Shown: positions 34,700 through 42,946 of the stretch, in pieces
Layout: each line of letters opens with the position of its first letter
Numbering within the stretch: position 1 is the stretch's first letter
Position numbers and translations under genes: made by a program
The notes under the pieces: generated by a model
Database searches by the model: none
What the model saw: the letters and a program-made list of their open reading frames with translations, nothing else
Told to the model about the DNA's origin: nothing
Assembly (NCBI GenBank): GCA_945893145.1
Contig: CAMDDZ010000026.1
Coordinates: forward strand, 1-64,000
Reading direction: 5' to 3'
DNA length: 64,000 nt
Source: Rhodoplanes serenus
GTDB taxonomy: Bacteria; Pseudomonadota; Alphaproteobacteria; Rhizobiales; Xanthobacteraceae

Positions 34700-36499
34700 A
34701 TGAAACCTACCGACATCGCGGCGCCGGACTACTTTCACAAAGTAGTCGATTGCCAATGGGCTTGTCCGGCGCACACGCCCGTACCCGAATACATCCGATT
34801 GATCGCCGAAGGCCGCTACAGCGACGCCTACATGATCAATTGGAAGTCCAACGTGTTTCCGGGAATCCTCGGACGCACCTGCGACCGGCCGTGCGAACCG
34901 GCCTGCCGGCGCGGACGCGTCGAAAAGGACCCGGTCGCGATCTGCCGCCTGAAGCGCGTCGCCGCCGATTACAAGGACGACGTCTCGCACCGCATGCCGA
35001 AGCCTGCGCCGAAGAACGGCAAGCGCGTCGCGCTGGTGGGCGGCGGCCCCGCCTCGCTTGCGGTGGCCCGCGATCTCGCGCCGATCGGCTACCACTGCGT
35101 CGTGTTCGATCAGGACCCGCAGGCCGGCGGCATGATGCGGACGCAGATTCCGAAATTCCGCCTGCCCAACGCCGTGATCGACGAGGAATGCAATTACATC
35201 CTCAACCTCGGCATCGAGTTCGTCGGCGGCACGCGCATCGACAGCATGAAGAAGCTGCTGTCCGAAAACTTCGACGCCATCTTCGTCGGCTCCGGCGCCC
35301 CGCGCGGCCGCGAGCTTGAGATTCCGGGCCGCAAGGAAGCCGCCAAGAACATCCACATCGGCATCGACTGGCTCTCGTCGGTTTCGTTCGGCCACATCAG
35401 CCAGATCGGCAAGCGCGTGATCGTGCTGGGCGGCGGCAACACCGCGATGGACTGCTGCCGCACCGCACGCCGCCTCGGCGGCGAGAGCGTGAAGGTGATC
35501 GTCCGCTCCGGCTTCGAGGAGATGAAGGCGTCTCCCTGGGAGAAGGAAGACGCCCTCCACGAGGACATTCCGATCCTCAATTTCATGGTGCCCAAGGCTT
35601 TCACCCACGACAACGGCAAGCTCACCGGCGTCACCTTCGAGAAGGTGAAGGCCGAGTACGACGCCAAGGGCCGCCGCAATCTGGTGCCGACCGGCGAAGC
35701 CGACGAGACCGTGCCCTGCGACGACGTGCTGGTGGCGGTCGGTCAGGAAAACGCCTTTCCCTGGATCGAGCGCGACAACGGCATCGAGTTCGACAAGTGG
35801 GATATGCCCAAGGTCGACCCGAAGACCATGGCGTCGTCCAACCCGAAGGTGTTCTTCGGCGGCGACGCGGCCTTCGGCCCGAAAAACATCATCTGGGCGG
35901 TGGCCCACGGCCACGATGCCGCGCTGTCGATCCACAAGATGCTGTCGGGCGAGGACATCAAAGAGCGTCCCCTCCCCGAGGTGACGATCTCCAGCCAGAA
36001 GATGGGCATCCACGAGTGGAGCTACGACAACGACATCTCGGGCGATAAGCGCTTCCGGGTGCCGCATCGCGAGAAGGTCATCGCGCTCAAAGACATCAAG
36101 GCCGAGGTCGAACTGGGCTTCGATCCGAAGCTCGGCTTCGCCGAGGCGCAGCGCTGCTTGAACTGCGACGTGCAGACCGTGTTTGCGTCGCAGCTCTGCA
36201 TCGAGTGCGACGCCTGCGTCGACATCTGCCCGATGGACTGCATCACCTTCACCGAGAACGGCGAAGAGGCGGATCTGCGGACGCGGCTGCAGGCGCCGGC
36301 GAAGAACCTGACGCAGGACCTTTATGTCCAGGACGGTCTCAAGACCGGCCGCGTGATGGTGAAGGACGAAGACGTGTGCCTGCACTGCGGGCTCTGCGCC
36401 GAACGCTGCCCCACCGGTGCGTGGGACATGCAGAAATATCTCATCGACATGACCAACGCCGGAACGCCATGCCAGCAGCCAGCCCGCTCAGCCGCGTAA
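34700..36499 (+). CDS. GltD-like FAD/NAD(P) oxidoreductase with C-terminal 2[4Fe-4S] ferredoxin domain
   Basis: A 599-residue electron-transfer flavoprotein. The N-terminal GltD-type Fe-S region has Cys18, Cys22, Cys61, Cys65, Cys69 and Cys82. FAD-binding GGGPAS (113-118) and NAD(P)-binding GGGNTAMD (244-251) follow. The C-terminus carries two ferredoxin cluster motifs (CIECDACVDICPMDC and CLHCGLCAERCPTG). The start at 34700 has a GAGGAG site at 34691-34696. It overlaps the next gene by 31 bp and should move electrons between the oxidoreductase clusters and NAD(P)H. It resembles the small subunit of glutamate synthase fused to a ferredoxin, but no GltB is present. Confidence 0.9.
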   Translation: MKPTDIAAPDYFHKVVDCQWACPAHTPVPEYIRLIAEGRYSDAYMINWKSNVFPGILGRTCDRPCEPACRRGRVEKDPVAICRLKRVAADYKDDVSHRMPKPAPKNGKRVALVGGGPASLAVARDLAPIGYHCVVFDQDPQAGGMMRTQIPKFRLPNAVIDEECNYILNLGIEFVGGTRIDSMKKLLSENFDAIFVGSGAPRGRELEIPGRKEAAKNIHIGIDWLSSVSFGHISQIGKRVIVLGGGNTAMDCCRTARRLGGESVKVIVRSGFEEMKASPWEKEDALHEDIPILNFMVPKAFTHDNGKLTGVTFEKVKAEYDAKGRRNLVPTGEADETVPCDDVLVAVGQENAFPWIERDNGIEFDKWDMPKVDPKTMASSNPKVFFGGDAAFGPKNIIWAVAHGHDAALSIHKMLSGEDIKERPLPEVTISSQKMGIHEWSYDNDISGDKRFRVPHREKVIALKDIKAEVELGFDPKLGFAEAQRCLNCDVQTVFASQLCIECDACVDICPMDCITFTENGEEADLRTRLQAPAKNLTQDLYVQDGLKTGRVMVKDEDVCLHCGLCAERCPTGAWDMQKYLIDMTNAGTPCQQPARSAA

Positions 36500-38316
36500 A
36501 CGACTTCGTCGTCCGCTTCGCCAACGTCAACGGCTCGGGCTCGGCGAGCGCCAACGAGCTATTCGCCCGCTCGATCCTGCGCCACGGCGTGCCGGTCAGT
36601 CCGCGCAACATCTTCCCGTCGAACATTCAGGGGCTGCCGACCTGGTACGAGGTGCGCGTCACCGAGGAAGGCCATCTCGGCGCCCGCGGCGGCGTCGACA
36701 TGATGGTGGCGATGAACCCGCAGACCTGGGACAAGGACGTCGCCTCGATCGAGGCTGGCGGCTACCTGTTCTACGACTCGACCAAGCCTCTGCCCGCCTC
36801 GAAGTTCCGCGAAGACATCACAGTGGTCGGCGTGCCGCTCACCGCCATCACCAACTCGACCTACAACGATCCGCGCCAGCGTCAGCTGTTCAAGAACATC
36901 ATCTATCTCGGCGCGCTGTCGGCGCTGTTCGACATGGACCCGAAGCTGGTCGAGACGCTGATCGGCGAGCAGTACAAGGGTAAGGAAAAGCTGCTCTCTT
37001 CCAATATCCATGCGCTGCATCTCGGCCGCGACTGGGCGCTGCAGAACCTGAAGTGCCCGATCGGCCTGCGGATCAAGAAAGCCGACAAGGTCGGCGACCG
37101 CATCTTCATCGAAGGCAATTCGGCGGCTGCGCTGGGCGCAGTCTACGGCGGCGCCACCGTTTGCGCCTGGTACCCGATCACGCCGTCATCGTCGCTCGCC
37201 GACGCCTTCACGGCCCATTGCAAGCGGCTGCGCCACGATCCGGAAACCAAACAGGCGAAATACGCCATCGTCCAGGGTGAGGACGAGCTGGCCTCGATCG
37301 GCATCGTGATCGGCGCCGGCTGGAACGGCGCCCGCGCCTTCACGGCGACCTCCGGTCCCGGCATCTCGCTGATGCAGGAGTTCATCGGCCTGTCCTACTT
37401 CGCCGAAATCCCGGCGGTGATCATGGACGTGCAGCGCGCCGGCCCCTCGACAGGCATGCCGACCCGCACCCAGCAGTGCGACATCATCAGCGCGGCCTAT
37501 GCATCGCACGGCGACACCAAGCACATCCTGCTGTTCCCGGAAGACCCGGCCGAGGCCTTCGAGATGGCGGCGCAGTGCTTCGATCTCGCCGACCGGCTGC
37601 AGACCACGGTCTTCCTCATGCTCGATCTCGACATCGGCATGAACCACCGGCTGTGCCGCCCGCTGAAGTGGGACGAGAGCAAACAATACGACCGCGGCAA
37701 GGTGATGACCGCCGAGATGCTCGAGGCCGGCACGAACTTCGGCCGCTACCTCGACGTCGACGGCGACGGCATTCCGTTCCGCACCTATCCGGGCACGCAT
37801 CCGACCAAGGGCTCGTTCTTCACCCGCGGCACCTCGCGCGACGAATACGCGCGTTACACCGAGGAAGGCTCTGCCTACCAGGCCAACATGCAGCGGCTCC
37901 TTCGCAAGTTCGACACCGCCAAGGACCTGGTGCCGCGGCCGCTGCAGGCCAATGCGGTGAAGGCCACCAAATACGGCGTGATCTATTTCGGCTCGACCGC
38001 GCCCGCCATGGACGAGGCGATCGGCGTGCTGGAGGCCCGCGGCCACCAGCTCGACCGTCTGCGGGTGCGCGCCTTTCCGTTCCACTCCAGCGTTTCGAGC
38101 TTCATCGCCGGCCATGACTTCGTATTCGTGGTCGAGCAGAACCGTGACGCGCAGCTTCGCTCGCTGGTGGTCAACGAGCTCAACATCGATCCGGTACGCC
38201 TCGTGCCGATTCTGCATTACGACGGCACGCCAATCACGGCGCGCTTCATCGCCAAGGCCATCGGCGATCATCTCGATCAGCTCAAGGTGACCCCGTTGCG
38301 CAAGGTTGTGTCATGA
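36469..38316 (+). CDS. 2-oxoacid:acceptor oxidoreductase, fused gamma-alpha subunit (KorA-like)
   Basis: A 615-residue fusion. The gamma domain (about 8-190: RFANVNGSGSASANELFARSI, YEVRVTEEGHLGARGG, FYDSTKPLP) binds the acceptor side. The alpha domain (about 205-600) has GNSAAALGAVYGGATVCAWYPITPSSSLADAF, GEDELASIGIVIGAGWNGARAFTATSGPG and MDVQRAGPSTGMPTRTQQCD, all typical of 2-oxoglutarate-type (Kor) enzymes. It overlaps the flavoprotein gene upstream by 31 bp and the beta subunit gene by ATGA. With the beta subunit it should oxidatively decarboxylate a 2-oxoacid to acyl-CoA (or the reverse). 2-oxoglutarate is likely but not proven. Confidence 0.9.
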   Translation: MPAASPLSRVNDFVVRFANVNGSGSASANELFARSILRHGVPVSPRNIFPSNIQGLPTWYEVRVTEEGHLGARGGVDMMVAMNPQTWDKDVASIEAGGYLFYDSTKPLPASKFREDITVVGVPLTAITNSTYNDPRQRQLFKNIIYLGALSALFDMDPKLVETLIGEQYKGKEKLLSSNIHALHLGRDWALQNLKCPIGLRIKKADKVGDRIFIEGNSAAALGAVYGGATVCAWYPITPSSSLADAFTAHCKRLRHDPETKQAKYAIVQGEDELASIGIVIGAGWNGARAFTATSGPGISLMQEFIGLSYFAEIPAVIMDVQRAGPSTGMPTRTQQCDIISAAYASHGDTKHILLFPEDPAEAFEMAAQCFDLADRLQTTVFLMLDLDIGMNHRLCRPLKWDESKQYDRGKVMTAEMLEAGTNFGRYLDVDGDGIPFRTYPGTHPTKGSFFTRGTSRDEYARYTEEGSAYQANMQRLLRKFDTAKDLVPRPLQANAVKATKYGVIYFGSTAPAMDEAIGVLEARGHQLDRLRVRAFPFHSSVSSFIAGHDFVFVVEQNRDAQLRSLVVNELNIDPVRLVPILHYDGTPITARFIAKAIGDHLDQLKVTPLRKVVS

Positions 38317-39368
38317 CCTACATCGCCAAGCCCAAATTCCATCATCCCGGCCTGCCGAAGAACGAGCTCGGCTTCACCCACCGCGACTATGAGGGCAAGG
38401 TCTCGACGCTGTGCGCCGGCTGCGGCCACGACTCGATCACCGCTTCGATCATCGAGGCATGCTTCGAGCTGTCGATCGAGCCGCACCGGGTGGCGAAGAT
38501 CTCCGGTATCGGCTGCTCGTCCAAGACGCCGGACTATTTCCTCGGCAATTCGCACGGCTTTAATTCGGTGCACGGGCGCATGCCGTCGGTCCTGACCGGC
38601 GCCAATCTCGCCAACCGTGATCTGATCTATCTCGGCGTATCGGGCGACGGCGATAGCGCTTCGATCGGCTTCGGCCAGTTCGCCCACGCCATCCGGCGCG
38701 GCGTGAACATGGCCTATATCGTCGAGAACAACGGCGTGTACGGGCTGACCAAGGGCCAGTTCTCGGCCACCGCCGACCGCGGCTCGAAGAGCAAGCGCGG
38801 CGTCACCAACACCGACAACGCCATCGACCTCGTCGCCATCGCGCTGCAGCTCGGCGCGAGCTTTGTGGCTCGCTCATTTTCGGGCGACAAGACCCAGCTG
38901 GTGCCGCTGATCGAGGCCGCCATCACGCACAAGGGCGCGTCGTTCATCGACGTGATCTCGCCGTGCGTCGCCTTCAACAATCACACCGGCTCAACCAAGA
39001 GCTTCGATTACGTGCGCGAGCACAACGACGCGGTGAACCGGCTCGACGTCATCACCGGCCGTGCGCCGATCACGGTCGACTACGCGCCCGGCACCGTCCA
39101 GGTGGTCGAGCAGCACGACGGCACGCGGCTCGCGCTGCGCAAGCTCGACGCCGACTATGACGTGCACGACCGGCTGGCCGCGATGGCGTTCCTGCAAAAG
39201 CACGCCGCCAAGGGCCAGGTGGTGACCGGCCTGCTCTACGTCGATCCCGAAGCCGACGACTTGCACACCCATCTCAACACGGTGGAGCAGCCGCTCAATA
39301 CGCTGGAGGCCAAGGACCTGTGCCCTGGCTCAGCCGCACTGGAAAAGTTCAACGCCAGCCTGCGGTAA
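38313..39368 (+). CDS. 2-oxoacid:acceptor oxidoreductase, thiamine-diphosphate beta subunit (KorB-like)
   Basis: A 351-residue TPP-binding subunit. CAGCG (Cys34, Cys37), Cys68 (GIGCSS) and Cys218 (SPC) are the likely [4Fe-4S] ligands. GDGDS at 111-115 with NNG at 139-141 forms the TPP/Mg site. HGRMPSVLTGANLANRDL and GVYGLTKGQFSAT are conserved in KorB-type proteins. It lacks the extra ferredoxin domain found in some pyruvate enzymes; the operon flavoprotein supplies it instead. It overlaps the alpha gene by ATGA, and a GC-rich hairpin follows at 39381-39401. Confidence 0.9.
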   Translation: MTYIAKPKFHHPGLPKNELGFTHRDYEGKVSTLCAGCGHDSITASIIEACFELSIEPHRVAKISGIGCSSKTPDYFLGNSHGFNSVHGRMPSVLTGANLANRDLIYLGVSGDGDSASIGFGQFAHAIRRGVNMAYIVENNGVYGLTKGQFSATADRGSKSKRGVTNTDNAIDLVAIALQLGASFVARSFSGDKTQLVPLIEAAITHKGASFIDVISPCVAFNNHTGSTKSFDYVREHNDAVNRLDVITGRAPITVDYAPGTVQVVEQHDGTRLALRKLDADYDVHDRLAAMAFLQKHAAKGQVVTGLLYVDPEADDLHTHLNTVEQPLNTLEAKDLCPGSAALEKFNASLR

Positions 39369-39380
39369 ATTCAACCCGTA

Positions 39381-39401
39381 TGCCCGGGCATAAGCCGGGC
39401 A
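39381..39401. repeat. Intergenic hairpin repeat between convergent genes
   Basis: TGCCCGG-gcataag-CCGGGCA, 7 bp stem, followed by ATCCACGCGATCC. This wording is familiar from many Hyphomicrobiales intergenic repeats (from memory). It lies between the convergent stops at 39368 and 39417 and may act as a bidirectional terminator. Confidence 0.55.
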
Positions 39402-39416
39402 TCCACGCGATCCCAG

Positions 39417-39911
39417 CTAATTCGCACACTGGCCGACGAAGGCAGTGCGGTCGCTCGGATTGTTGCCGACACCCGCGCTCAACGGCGCTGCGTGAATGCA
39501 ATTGATGACGCGGTCGCCGAAGCTGTTGATCGGCGGCGGCTTATAGGGCTGCGCAGGCATCTGCAGCAGCACCGAGGATGGCGGGCTATTCGGCGAATTC
39601 GGCGAAGGCACCGGCGGCGGAATATAGGTGCTGCTGCCGATCGGACGCGTCAGCACGCGCCTGCCCTTCGGATCGACGTCGCGGCCGGCCCGAGCGGCGG
39701 GCGCAACGCCGCCGAGCACAGGCATCGGCGGCATGCCGTTCATGATGATCGGGGTGCCGTAAGTGTCATAAACGAGGCCCGAGCTGGCAGGGCGCTGCGG
39801 ACGCGGCTTCTGCTGCGCGGACGCCGCATCCGGTGCCGCCGGCACCAGAATGGCCGTAGCTAGAATGGCCGCAATAGCGGCCGCCAGAGATTTCGACAGC
39901 AGCGCCTGCAT
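39417..39911 (-). CDS. Exported Pro-rich hypothetical protein
   Basis: A 164-residue protein with a signal peptide (MQALLSKSLAAAIAAILATA..., cleavage near ASAQQ) and a low-complexity mature region: YDTYGTPIIMNGMPPMPVLGG, a SPNSPNSPPSS stretch, then GDRVINCIHAAPLSAGVGNNP and a C-terminal FVGQCAN. Two cysteines near the C-terminus may pair. A longer start at 39953 exists, but the hydrophobic leader begins at 39911. No known function. Confidence 0.7.
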   Translation of the reverse strand: MQALLSKSLAAAIAAILATAILVPAAPDAASAQQKPRPQRPASSGLVYDTYGTPIIMNGMPPMPVLGGVAPAARAGRDVDPKGRRVLTRPIGSSTYIPPPVPSPNSPNSPPSSVLLQMPAQPYKPPPINSFGDRVINCIHAAPLSAGVGNNPSDRTAFVGQCAN

Positions 39912-39987
39912 GGCTATGAGATAGGCCTCGCCGGGAGACCCCGCCAGCCCCACAGGGCACCCCCAAAATTACAATTTGGTCAGCTAA

Positions 39988-40227
39988 TCAGCGTCGCTGC
40001 TCCAAGGCATCGAGCCACTTGCGGCAGTCATTCAACGCCTGTTCGAGCATGTCGTTGGAGCGCTTCAGCTCGCGGCCCACTTCGTCGACCACCTGCCCGA
40101 CCGGACGACCGTCTGGCGCACGCAACGACCCGCCGACCCGGCGCGCAATCCAGATGCCGAGCGCCACCAGAATCAGGAATGGCAGCCACGCCACGATCAA
40201 GCTTACGTACCAGGGCGTCTGTTCCAT
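39988..40227 (-). CDS. Small membrane-anchored coiled-coil protein
   Basis: A 79-residue protein with one N-terminal transmembrane helix (about 8-30, VSLIVAWLPFLILVALGIWIARRVGG) and a C-terminal helix with heptad-like charge pattern (VVDEVGRELKRSNDMLEQALNDCRKWLDALEQRR). GGAGAG precedes the start at 40227. It resembles small FtsB- or ATPase-accessory-like proteins in layout only. It lies 58 bp downstream of the pseudouridine synthase gene on the same strand. Confidence 0.68.
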   Translation of the reverse strand: MEQTPWYVSLIVAWLPFLILVALGIWIARRVGGSLRAPDGRPVGQVVDEVGRELKRSNDMLEQALNDCRKWLDALEQRR

Positions 40228-40285
40228 CGCGGCTCTCCGGGTCTCAGGGCCAAGCCGAGCTTGCCGCGACCTGCTTAACAAACGG

Positions 40286-41302
40286 TCAGTCCTCCTCCGG
40301 CGCGTTCTCGATGGGATCGTAGCGCTTGCCGTCGAAGCCGAGCAGGTTCCATGACTGTTGCATGTGCGGCGGCAGTGGCGCGGTCGCGTCGATCGTGCCG
40401 CCGCGCGGATGCGGAATGGCGATACGGCGGGCCAGCAGGTGCAGCCGGTTCTGCAACCCGCCGGGCAATTGCCAGTTTTCCTTGTTGAAGTATTTCGGAT
40501 CGCCAACGATGGGATGGCGGATGTGCGCCATGTGGGCGCGCAATTGGTGGGTGCGGCCGGTCACCGGCTTGAGCGAAACCCAGGCGAGCTGCTGCGCCGC
40601 GGTTTCGACCACCGCGTAATAGGTCACCGCGTGGCTCGCGCCCTCGTCGCCGTGATTGGCGATACGCATGATGCTTTCGTCGTCGCGCTCTTCCTTGGCG
40701 AGATAGGTCGAGATGCGGCCTTGCTTCGGCCGCGGCACGCCGACCACCAGCGCCCAGTAGATTTTTCGCGCCGAGCGCGAGCGGAAGTTCGCCGCCAGCG
40801 CCGTGGCGGCAAACCGCGTCTTCGCCACCAGCAGACAGCCCGCCGTATCCTTGTCGATCCGGTGCACGAGGCGCGGCTTCTGGCCGCTGCGGTCGCGCAA
40901 CGCCTCCAGCATGCCGTCGATGTGGCGCGTGGTGCCGGAGCCGCCCTGCACCGCAAGCCCCATCGGCTTGTTGAGCACCAGCACGTCGGCGTCCTCGAAC
41001 AGCGTGATGGACTTCAGGAAGGCGCGGTCCTTCAGCTCCTGCGGTGCGTTATCGCCGGGCTTGGGCGGGTCGAGCCGCAGCGGCGGGATGCGCACCGCCT
41101 GGCCGCGCTCCAGCCGGTCCTTGGGCTCGGCCCGCTTGCCGTTCACCCGCACCTCACCTTTACGGATGATGCGCTGGATGTGGGAAAAGGACAGGCCCGG
41201 GAACCGCGCCTCGAAGAAGCGGTCGAGCCGCATGCCGGCCTCGTCGCCCGAAACGGTGACCGTCTGCACGCTTTTCTTAGGGGTGGTCGCGACGTCACTC
41301 AT
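40286..41302 (-). CDS. RluA-family 23S rRNA pseudouridine synthase (RluC/RluD-like)
   Basis: A 338-residue enzyme: an N-terminal S4 RNA-binding domain (about 22-75, MRLDRFFEARFPGLSFSHIQRIIRKGEVRVNGKR) and a catalytic domain with the RluA signature HRIDKDTAG (catalytic Asp150). LVLNKPMGLAVQGG and the TGRTHQLRAHMAHIRHPIVGD motif complete it. It isomerises uridines in 23S rRNA. RluC is slightly favoured over RluD by overall resemblance, but the target cannot be read. The start at 41302 overlaps the MFS gene stop (ATGA). Confidence 0.92.
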   Translation of the reverse strand: MSDVATTPKKSVQTVTVSGDEAGMRLDRFFEARFPGLSFSHIQRIIRKGEVRVNGKRAEPKDRLERGQAVRIPPLRLDPPKPGDNAPQELKDRAFLKSITLFEDADVLVLNKPMGLAVQGGSGTTRHIDGMLEALRDRSGQKPRLVHRIDKDTAGCLLVAKTRFAATALAANFRSRSARKIYWALVVGVPRPKQGRISTYLAKEERDDESIMRIANHGDEGASHAVTYYAVVETAAQQLAWVSLKPVTGRTHQLRAHMAHIRHPIVGDPKYFNKENWQLPGGLQNRLHLLARRIAIPHPRGGTIDATAPLPPHMQQSWNLLGFDGKRYDPIENAPEED

Positions 41303-42564
41303 ATTTTTGGGACCGGTTCGGCGCTTAAGGTGGCCTTTGGCACCTCGTCGAGCGAACCGATACGCCGCAATTGCGGGAAAAGAAACAACCAAAGCGCCGC
41401 CACCAGGAACACCCCGGCACCACCCAAGGCCACCGCCGGAACCACGCCGATCAGCGCCGCGACCGCGCCAGCCCGGAAATCGCCCAGATAATTGGACGTG
41501 CCGGTGAACATACCGTTGACCGCGCTGACGCGCCCGCGCATCTCGGGCGGGGTGCGAAGCTGCACCAGCGAGAAGCGGATCACCACACTGACGGCGTCGG
41601 CTGCCCCCAGCACCGCCAGCGCCGCGAGTGACAGGATCAGGTGGTTCGACAGCGCAAACACGACGGTGGCGAGGCCGAACGTGAACACGGCGATGAACAG
41701 CGCCTTGCCGACCCCGCGGGTCAATGGATGCCGCGTCAGCACCAGCGCGCTCAGCAGCGCACCGACCGCGGGCGCGGCACGCAGCAGGCCAAGCCCCCAA
41801 GGGCCAGTTTGCAGGATGTCGCGGGCGAAGATCGGAAACAGCGCGCCGGCGCCAGCCAAGAACACCGCGCACATGTCGAGCGCGATGGTGCCGAGGATCA
41901 CACGCTCCTTGGCGACATAATGAAAACCGCCCACCAGCGAGCGCAGGCTCATGGGCTCGGTCGCGCGCGCGACACGCTCCATGCGCATCATCGCGATGAA
42001 GGCGGCGCCGATCCCCCACAGCCCGATGGCGACGCCATAAACCGTGGCGGGGCCGAGCCCATAGAGCACGCCGCCCAGCACGGGACCGACAATCTGCCCC
42101 GCCTGATTGGCGGTCGTGAACCACGCCGTCGCCGCCGGCACCAGCACACGCGGCACCAGCCCCGGAATGATCGCCACCATGGTCGGGATTTCGAAGGCGC
42201 GCGCGGCGCCGATCAGCGCCGCCACGGCGTAGATGATCAGCGGATCGAGAAAGCCGAACGCGCTGCCGAGCGCCAGCACTGCAGCCGCCGTCGCCTCCCC
42301 GATCTGACAGACGACCAGAATAACGCGATGGTCGTAACGGTCGGCGACATGGCCGACCAAGAGCGTCAGCACGATCATGGGTACGAATTGCGCAAGCCCA
42401 ACCAAGCCGAGATCGAGCGCGCTGCCGGTCAGCGCGTAGAGTTGCCAGCCGATCGCCACCATCAGCATCTGGAACGACAGGATCGAGACGATCCGGCCGA
42501 CCCAATAAAACGCGAAGGCGCGATGACTCCAGATCGAGCCCGGCGGCGGGGCAGCGATGCTCAA
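41299..42564 (-). CDS. MFS transporter
   Basis: About 421 residues with 10-12 transmembrane helices. FYWVGRIVSILSFQMLMVAIGWQLYALTGSALDLGLVGL and the loop 2-3 motif GHVADRYDHRVIL identify the enterobactin exporter/tetracycline-like MFS branch. The TAWFTTANQAGQIVGPVLGGVLYG segment is conserved in that branch. The substrate is unknown. The start is uncertain: TTG 42564 (LSIAAPPPGS) fits the topology and lies downstream of the preceding gene, while the frame itself stays open further upstream inside that gene. The stop overlaps the pseudouridine synthase start. Confidence 0.88.
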   Translation of the reverse strand: MSIAAPPPGSIWSHRAFAFYWVGRIVSILSFQMLMVAIGWQLYALTGSALDLGLVGLAQFVPMIVLTLLVGHVADRYDHRVILVVCQIGEATAAAVLALGSAFGFLDPLIIYAVAALIGAARAFEIPTMVAIIPGLVPRVLVPAATAWFTTANQAGQIVGPVLGGVLYGLGPATVYGVAIGLWGIGAAFIAMMRMERVARATEPMSLRSLVGGFHYVAKERVILGTIALDMCAVFLAGAGALFPIFARDILQTGPWGLGLLRAAPAVGALLSALVLTRHPLTRGVGKALFIAVFTFGLATVVFALSNHLILSLAALAVLGAADAVSVVIRFSLVQLRTPPEMRGRVSAVNGMFTGTSNYLGDFRAGAVAALIGVVPAVALGGAGVFLVAALWLFLFPQLRRIGSLDEVPKATLSAEPVPKI

Positions 42565-42595
42565 TGGCTGCGGCCTTGCGTACTCACTTGGAGCG

Positions 42596-42946
42596 TCATT
42601 TGCACCGGTGCAGTTCCTGGCTCTTGGCGCCGTTCCAGGCCACCAGCATGCGGTCGCCGCGCGCATCGAGCGTGATCGGAGTTTCGGTGGTGCGGTCGCC
42701 GAAGCAGCGCGCCTGCACGTAAACCGCCGTGCCGATCTTGTACATCTTGTGGATCCGGCATGGATCACCGAACCAGCGCACTACGGTATCGCTTGCGATC
42801 AGCGGCGCTGTAGCCGCGGTGGTGCCGGTCCCAGTGCAGGCCGATGAAGTAAGGGCCCAGCGGCCGACGAAGGCTTCCGTCGCAACCACCGGCGCAACCG
42901 TTGCGGCGCTGATCGCGCCAGCCAGCAAAATCGAATGGATCCGCAT
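42596..42946 (-). CDS. Small exported cysteine-containing protein
   Basis: A 116-residue protein with a signal peptide (MRIHSILLAGAISAATVAPVVA) and a mature domain starting TEAFVGRWALTSSACTGTGT. It has four or more cysteines (TSSAC, GDPCRIH, ARCFGD, HRCK) likely paired in the periplasm. The GRWAL and W-x-G patterns suggest a small beta-barrel. Its ATG shares an A with the rarA stop (TAATG), so translation is coupled to rarA. Function unknown. Confidence 0.75.
   Translation of the reverse strand: MRIHSILLAGAISAATVAPVVATEAFVGRWALTSSACTGTGTTAATAPLIASDTVVRWFGDPCRIHKMYKIGTAVYVQARCFGDRTTETPITLDARGDRMLVAWNGAKSQELHRCK

Noticed and set aside
34697-36385. A 562-codon minus-strand frame opposite the GltD-like gene
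   Set aside because: It mirrors a gene with intact Fe-S, FAD and NAD(P) motifs. Its own composition (His/Ala/Val/Asp-rich) shows no domain.
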